DNA of 64,000 bases from Enoplolaimus lenunculus (lineage: Eukaryota; Nematoda; Enoplea; Enoplida; Thoracostomopsidae). Shown here in pieces: positions 59,617 to 64,000 of the stretch. The translations under genes were made by a program, and so were the position numbers. The stretch is taken from contig JASANG010004131.1 of assembly GCA_030248215.1 (NCBI GenBank), positions 1 to 64,000 of the forward strand. Reading direction: 5' to 3'. Numbering within the stretch: position 1 is the first letter of the stretch; each line of letters starts with the position of its first letter. The notes beneath the pieces were generated by a model. The model was not told the origin of the DNA and searched no databases. It was given only the letters and a program-made list of their open reading frames with translations.

Positions 59617-60183
59617 GAGTCAACTTAAGCTTTATACTAACTTTTTTGCTTCGGCTTAGGCTCAAGAGCAGGCTCTTCCTTACGCTTTGGCTTAGGCTTA
59701 GGCTTAGGAGCAGGCTCTTCCTTACGCTTTGGCTTAGGCTTAGGCTTAGGCTTAGGCTCTTCCTTACACTTTGGGTTAGGCTTAGGCTTAGGAGCAGGCT
59801 CTTCCTTACGCTTTGGCTTAGGCTTAGGCTTAGGAGCAGGCTCTTTCTTACGCTTTGGCTTAGGCTTAGGCTTAGGAGCAGGCTCTTTCTTACGCTTTGG
59901 CTTAGGCTTAGGCTTAGGAGCAGGCTCTTCCTTACGCTTTGGCTTAGGCTTAGGAGCAGGTTCTTCCTTACGCTTTGGCTTAGGCTTAGGCTAGGAGCAG
60001 GCTCTTCCTTACGCTTTGGCTTAGGCTTAGGCTTAGGCTTAGGCTTAGGACCAGGCTCTTCCTTACGCTTTGGCTTAGGCTTAGGCTTAGGGTTAGGAGC
60101 AGGCTCTTCCTTACGCTTTGGCTTAGGCTTGCGCTTAGGGATATGCTCGTACTAGTGTTCCGGCCCTGTTGTTATACGTGGGC
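59617..60183 (+). mobile_element. Family A locus with internal tandem expansion
   Basis: The core expanded into about nine to ten 42-60-bp units of hexamers plus GAGCAGGCTCTTCCTTACGC from about 59660 to 60120. The right end TTCCGGCCCTGTTGTTATAC then GTGGGCC is intact. The left end is not recognisable. The 169-codon frame rich in Arg-Leu is a by-product. Confidence 0.85.
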
Positions 60184-60354
60184 CAAAACTTTCATATCCG
60201 GACAAATTCAACTGTGACACTAATTTGTTAAACTAGAGATAGGTACTAAACACACTTGAAAACATATTTATTAGACCTTAACATTCAGGTTTGCTTTAGC
60301 TTTAAGTTTAGGTTATTGTTCAGCTACACGCAGTTTCGCACTTTTCGCATGGCG

Positions 60355-60485
60355 TTAGGGCCATGGAAGCTCAGCCTCCCATGAAGAATTTTGGCCCCCT
60401 CAGAAACTTTTAAACCTTGTTTGTAAATTGTCGGAAACCATTGTATGCCCTTCCTGTAAATTTATTCAACCCAATAGCAATATTG
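60355..60485 (-). mobile_element. Family B fragment
   Basis: GGAAGCTCAGCCTCCCATGA, TTTGGCCCCCTCAGAAACTT and AACCTTGTTTGTAAATTG keep family order. The ends are lost. Confidence 0.5.
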
Positions 60486-60666
60486 ATTAAAATTAAACCG
60501 TGGGAATATATTTAAAATTTCATATAGTTGAAAAATTTGTCAAAGTTTGGAAATCATAATTCTCTGTTAATTTTTGATGATTTCAGACAAAAATTCAGCT
60601 AATTTAAAACTATTCTGTATCTATATTTAATTTTCTAATATCTTTGAATTTTTGGCCTGAGTAATA

Positions 60667-60855
60667 ATCAGGGGCGGAAGTTTTTCTATGAGAATAGAAT
60701 ACAGTAAGCTTAAGCTTTAGAATAATTTTTTTTCTTTGGCTTAGGCTTAGGCTTAGGCTTAGGCTTGGGAATAAACTCATGCTTTTACGTCTAGGCTTAG
60801 GCTTACACTTAGGGATAAGCTTATAATACTGTTCCACCCCTGTTCTTTTTTACAC
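60667..60855 (+). mobile_element. Family A element
   Basis: Left ATCAGGGGCGGAAG, the AGTAAGCTTAAGCTTTAGAA spacer, two hexamer blocks, and right CTGTTCCACCCCTGTTC. The outer GGCCCAT parts are decayed. Confidence 0.75.
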
Positions 60856-61514
60856 TGGCTGAATTTTTCAACAGTTCAGTACAACTTCGCAAGTTGATAA
60901 CCCAATTTTTAAGTTATGGTTAATTCGAACATATCGTCCATACGCTTTTTTTGAAATTCTACCAGTTGGTGTAAAAAATGAGCTTCAAAACACGAAATTT
61001 GGTGTTGCCGTTTTAAACGACATTAACTGAACCGTGGGAAAATGTTTTGTCGAAATTTGTTAATATTTTCAAGATTAAACATTTCTTTGCATCGCCGAGT
61101 TTCATAATTTTAGCAAAAAAAATTTAGCCAATTTTGACACTCTTACCATTTTCTGTATTTATTTAATTTATTGACAATTGAAACATGTAAATTATTTCGA
61201 GTTCAAAATTAACGCCATCAAGTTGTGAACATCGCTTAGGGACTTTTTCAAACAGCATCAGTTGAATTTTCAATTTTTATCGCATTGATTTCCTCGTGGG
61301 AAAATTCTATTCAATTCTAAAATCATGTGGGAAAGTTTTTTGCAATTCTAACATCTTTTAAACCACCTATGAAATCAGCAAGAAAAATGTTTACAATTCA
61401 TGATATATTTCATTGATTTCAAAACATTCATGGTTCTTCTCTGCTGTATGGTTGATGTGGCAATAGGTACCTTAATCAAACATTTCAAGCATCAGCCATA
61501 TGGTTAAAATTTTC
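60856..61514. other. Unassigned AT-rich DNA
   Basis: Nothing recognisable. The same holds for 58773-59197, 61769-62388 and 63481-64000. Confidence 0.4.
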
Positions 61515-61768
61515 GGCCCATATAAAGATCAGGGACGGAACGTTTTTCTGTGGGACTGGAATAGACTTAGCTTAAGTTTTAGACTAATTTTTTGCTTGGC
61601 TTAGGCTTAGGCTTACGATTAGGTTTAGGAATATGCTTGTTCTTACGCTTAGGCTTAGGCTTAGGCTTAGGAATATGCTCATTATTACGCTTAGGCTTAG
61701 GTTGACTTAGGCTTAAGCTTAAGAATATGCTTATAACACTGTTCCGCCTCTGTTCTTTAGATTGGCCC
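61515..61768 (+). mobile_element. Family A element, three hexamer blocks
   Basis: Left GGCCCATATAAAGATCAGGG and right CCGCCTCTGTTCTTTAGATT then GGCCC. The core has three hexamer blocks, where most copies have two. Confidence 0.85.
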
Positions 61769-62388
61769 AATCTTCAATCAGTATGTTATGCTTAATCTAC
61801 TGTTATGCCCCTTAAAGTACCACGGGCCCGTAATCTTATAAATTTTCAGCAAATCTTTTCAAAGTAGTCGTTTCACTCGCTCAATTTTACATAAGAATTA
61901 GTTTTATTTTTTACTAATTTTTCTTGTTAGTTTTAAAAATAGTAATTTGCAACTGAAATTGTTTCGCTAACATTGTATAGTTTGCGCAAGTTGCTTATAT
62001 ATAAGCGTCATAACGAACGTGATTAGCAACCAACGTCTGTTGCTCACCAACTTAAAACAATAAAGAACGCCGAATACGAAGCCGGTTTAGCAGCTTGCCT
62101 GAAGTACCAGCAATAACCAGACCAGGTCATAGGTTATCTCTGAAATTCAGGTTTCGTACCCTGTAAATTGAAATAGGTCTATCATTAATCATAGTACTAT
62201 TTGAATCGAAACCGCTATTCGTTGTAGTATTGTTGACAAATGACACCTAGACCTAGTTAAAGAATGGAGACCACGATTTTGCGGTATATTAACAGAACTA
62301 TTTTACTTCTAATTTATTTTGTTGTCTGTCAGCTGTGGCATGATACACTCCCCCAGAAATTTCCAAGTTTTCATATTCTGGCATATTA

Positions 62389-62747
62389 TAATGGTCCGAA
62401 TAAAAGGGAAGAGGACTGATACTTATTTGACCTCTCAAGACGCCCCCCCTGTTATTCGGTTACGGTTACGGACTGCTATTTTTTTTAACTCATGCCCTGG
62501 TACCCTTTGTTGTTGATATATATCCGGCACTATCCGTTGAATTAAACGTTTAATAGTCTTGTATCAAAAGTTTGAGCGATAATGCAATAGTTGTACTTTG
62601 GAATGTTGTTTCAAAACTTAAGTATGCTTTAAAGTTGCGAACTCAACTTTATTTGATTAGGTACTTTATCCGTTTTACGGACTCCTATTCATTGATACTC
62701 AAAATGGAGACCCCTCTTATTACCACGCTGTTCGGGTCAGTGCAGTA
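62389..62747 (+). mobile_element. Family D element, decayed
   Basis: TGGTCCGAATAAAAGGG at the left, GTTATTCGGTTACGGTTACG inside, and GTTCGGGTCAGTGCAGTA at the right. It is about 90 bp shorter than the intact copies. Confidence 0.75.
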
Positions 62748-62931
62748 ACTTAGAGTCAGGCTTTTGGATAAGCCTTAGGCTTAGGCACGCACTCTAATCG
62801 CGCTGGAGAGAGTGTACAAGAACTTTCCTTTTCAACCACCAAAAATTTAACTGGATTCGTCCAACATCAGTTGGCGTTTGGATGGCCTGGCAACCAATTG
62901 AACCAAATATATTTAAGACCAGGCCCGTAGC

Positions 62932-63084
62932 CAGCTCGCCTTGCTGATAGGGATAAATATATTTAGGAGGGGCATACATGGGTTTTCGTTGACTTAAAAG
63001 CAAAGTTTGAAAAATTTTGGGGGGCCAAAACTTTTCGGGCTGGGCGGGCGCTAAATCCTCCCTAGCTTCCTATTGCTACCGGCA
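62932..63084 (+). mobile_element. Family B element
   Basis: Starts GGCCCGTAGCCAGCTCGCCT, has GTTGACTTAAAAGCAAAGTT inside and ends near TTGCTACCGGC. Confidence 0.7.
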
Positions 63085-63258
63085 CACTGAAGACACGGAA
63101 TATATGTAACATCCGGTGCGCTACTTGAACCAATTAAAGTTTTAATTTGGTGTTGCCAAGAAAGAGACAAGTCTGTTGAATGTATTTGCTGAGTTGCCGT
63201 AAAACACTGGCCGATGAAGCGTGCCAAAAGCCGAACGCAATTTTAGTACGAAAATCAT

Positions 63259-63480
63259 GGCCCATGTATAGAACAGGGCCGGAACAGTAGTATAGGTATT
63301 TAGCATATTTCTAAGCCTAAGCCTAAGCCTATGCGTAACGATGAGCCTATTTCTAAGCCTAAGCCTAAGCCTAAGCTTAAGCATAAGCTTAAGCCTAAGC
63401 AAAAAATTTAATCTAAAGCTCAAACAGACTCTGTTACAGCCCCTCCGGAAAACGATCCAAGACTGTTCTATACATGGACC
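63259..63480 (-). mobile_element. Family A element, complete
   Basis: Left GGCCCATGTATAGAACAGGG and right GACTGTTCTATACATGGACC are inverse. Two CCTAAG blocks and a CCCCTCCGGAAAACGATC segment near the right end, shared with 59198-59388. Confidence 0.85.
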
Positions 63481-64000
63481 AAAATCATAATATACCACGT
63501 TTTTGTGGTAATTCCTCTCGGTTCGCGTAACCAGTACGGTTGTAAGATCAAGTTTAGCTAAAAAATGATTATTTATATTTTAAATTTATTCAATGTTTGC
63601 TTGTAAGCGTTTGATTTTCAACAGTTAACCTACCGTACGTCCATTTTTAGACGAAATTCGTCCTCAAATTTGCGAAATATGACTAATCTTTCGAACATTG
63701 TCGATTTCTATTTCGCATCGACATTTTTTACAGCGTCGCACCCTCGAAATTTTTGCTGCATGGGGGCTGCAAGATGATTTTTTAGCGAAAACAACTCGCA
63801 AGCGAAGTAGGCGAAAAGCCAACAAATGATGCAACTTGATCCATTTTAATGTGAACAGAATTTGATTTTTTTAACTCCTGTTCATAAGGCAGCCAGCGCC
63901 CTTGGGTTCCGTCAGTTAGTGCTGAAATGCCTGTTTTACCGCTACTTAAATTAAAAATGCGAAGTTTTCACTGCTTTATATACTGAAATGTGAGTCACCG

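Noticed and set aside
59646-60155. 169-codon Arg-Leu-rich frame
   Set aside because: It is translation of the expanded hexamer array in a family A element. Similar Lys-Pro frames at 57440-57658 and 61579-61770 are rejected for the same reason.
59617-63480. TTAGGC runs as evidence of a telomere or subtelomere
   Set aside because: The runs are short, degenerate, in both orientations and inside inverted-repeat elements, so they are interstitial element sequence.

Overview
This is AT-rich, gene-poor eukaryotic DNA, almost certainly from an animal. Coding content is sparse and split by introns. Most of the window is short non-autonomous inverted-repeat elements, a large minisatellite and other tandem repeats. 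The animal assignment rests mainly on one exon with a textbook BH3 death-domain motif, a Bcl-2 family feature confined to animals. The phylum cannot be set from this window. There are no bacterial operons, CRISPR arrays or rRNA genes, and I recognise no transposase or reverse transcriptase.

Layout. 1-4.3 kb: unassigned AT-rich DNA with two copies of one dispersed repeat. 4.3-13.3 kb: several short elements (families B, C, D here), a CpG-rich 20-bp tandem repeat, and a 350-bp array whose unit is a perfect E2F-type site. 13.28-19.03 kb: one continuous minisatellite of about 41-bp units with higher-order structure. 19-24 kb: a small cationic ORF, a candidate membrane exon, a tRNA-like SINE head and two inverted-repeat elements. 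24-42 kb: many elements of families A, B, C, D and L, and a degenerate 200-bp tandem module. 42-46.7 kb: a tRNA-Arg-like sequence and a candidate terminal exon with a membrane anchor (minus strand). 46.7-52.5 kb: the BH3 exon (minus strand, stop at 50247), with a palindromic family G element on each side. 52.5-64 kb: a second candidate membrane-anchored terminal exon, a perfect 63-bp-arm hairpin at 55.6 kb, and a cluster of family A elements.

The main repeat signal is the hexamer TTAGGC (read CTTAGG or CCTAAG). It occurs as short degenerate runs, usually two blocks inside a roughly 200-bp element with terminal inverted repeats (family A, 14 loci listed). The hexamer is also inside the BH3 exon, where it encodes a Lys-Pro run.

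All positions and motifs were read by eye. Gene models are exon-level guesses from open frame, splice-like sites and composition. Alignments, database searches and RNA evidence were not available.
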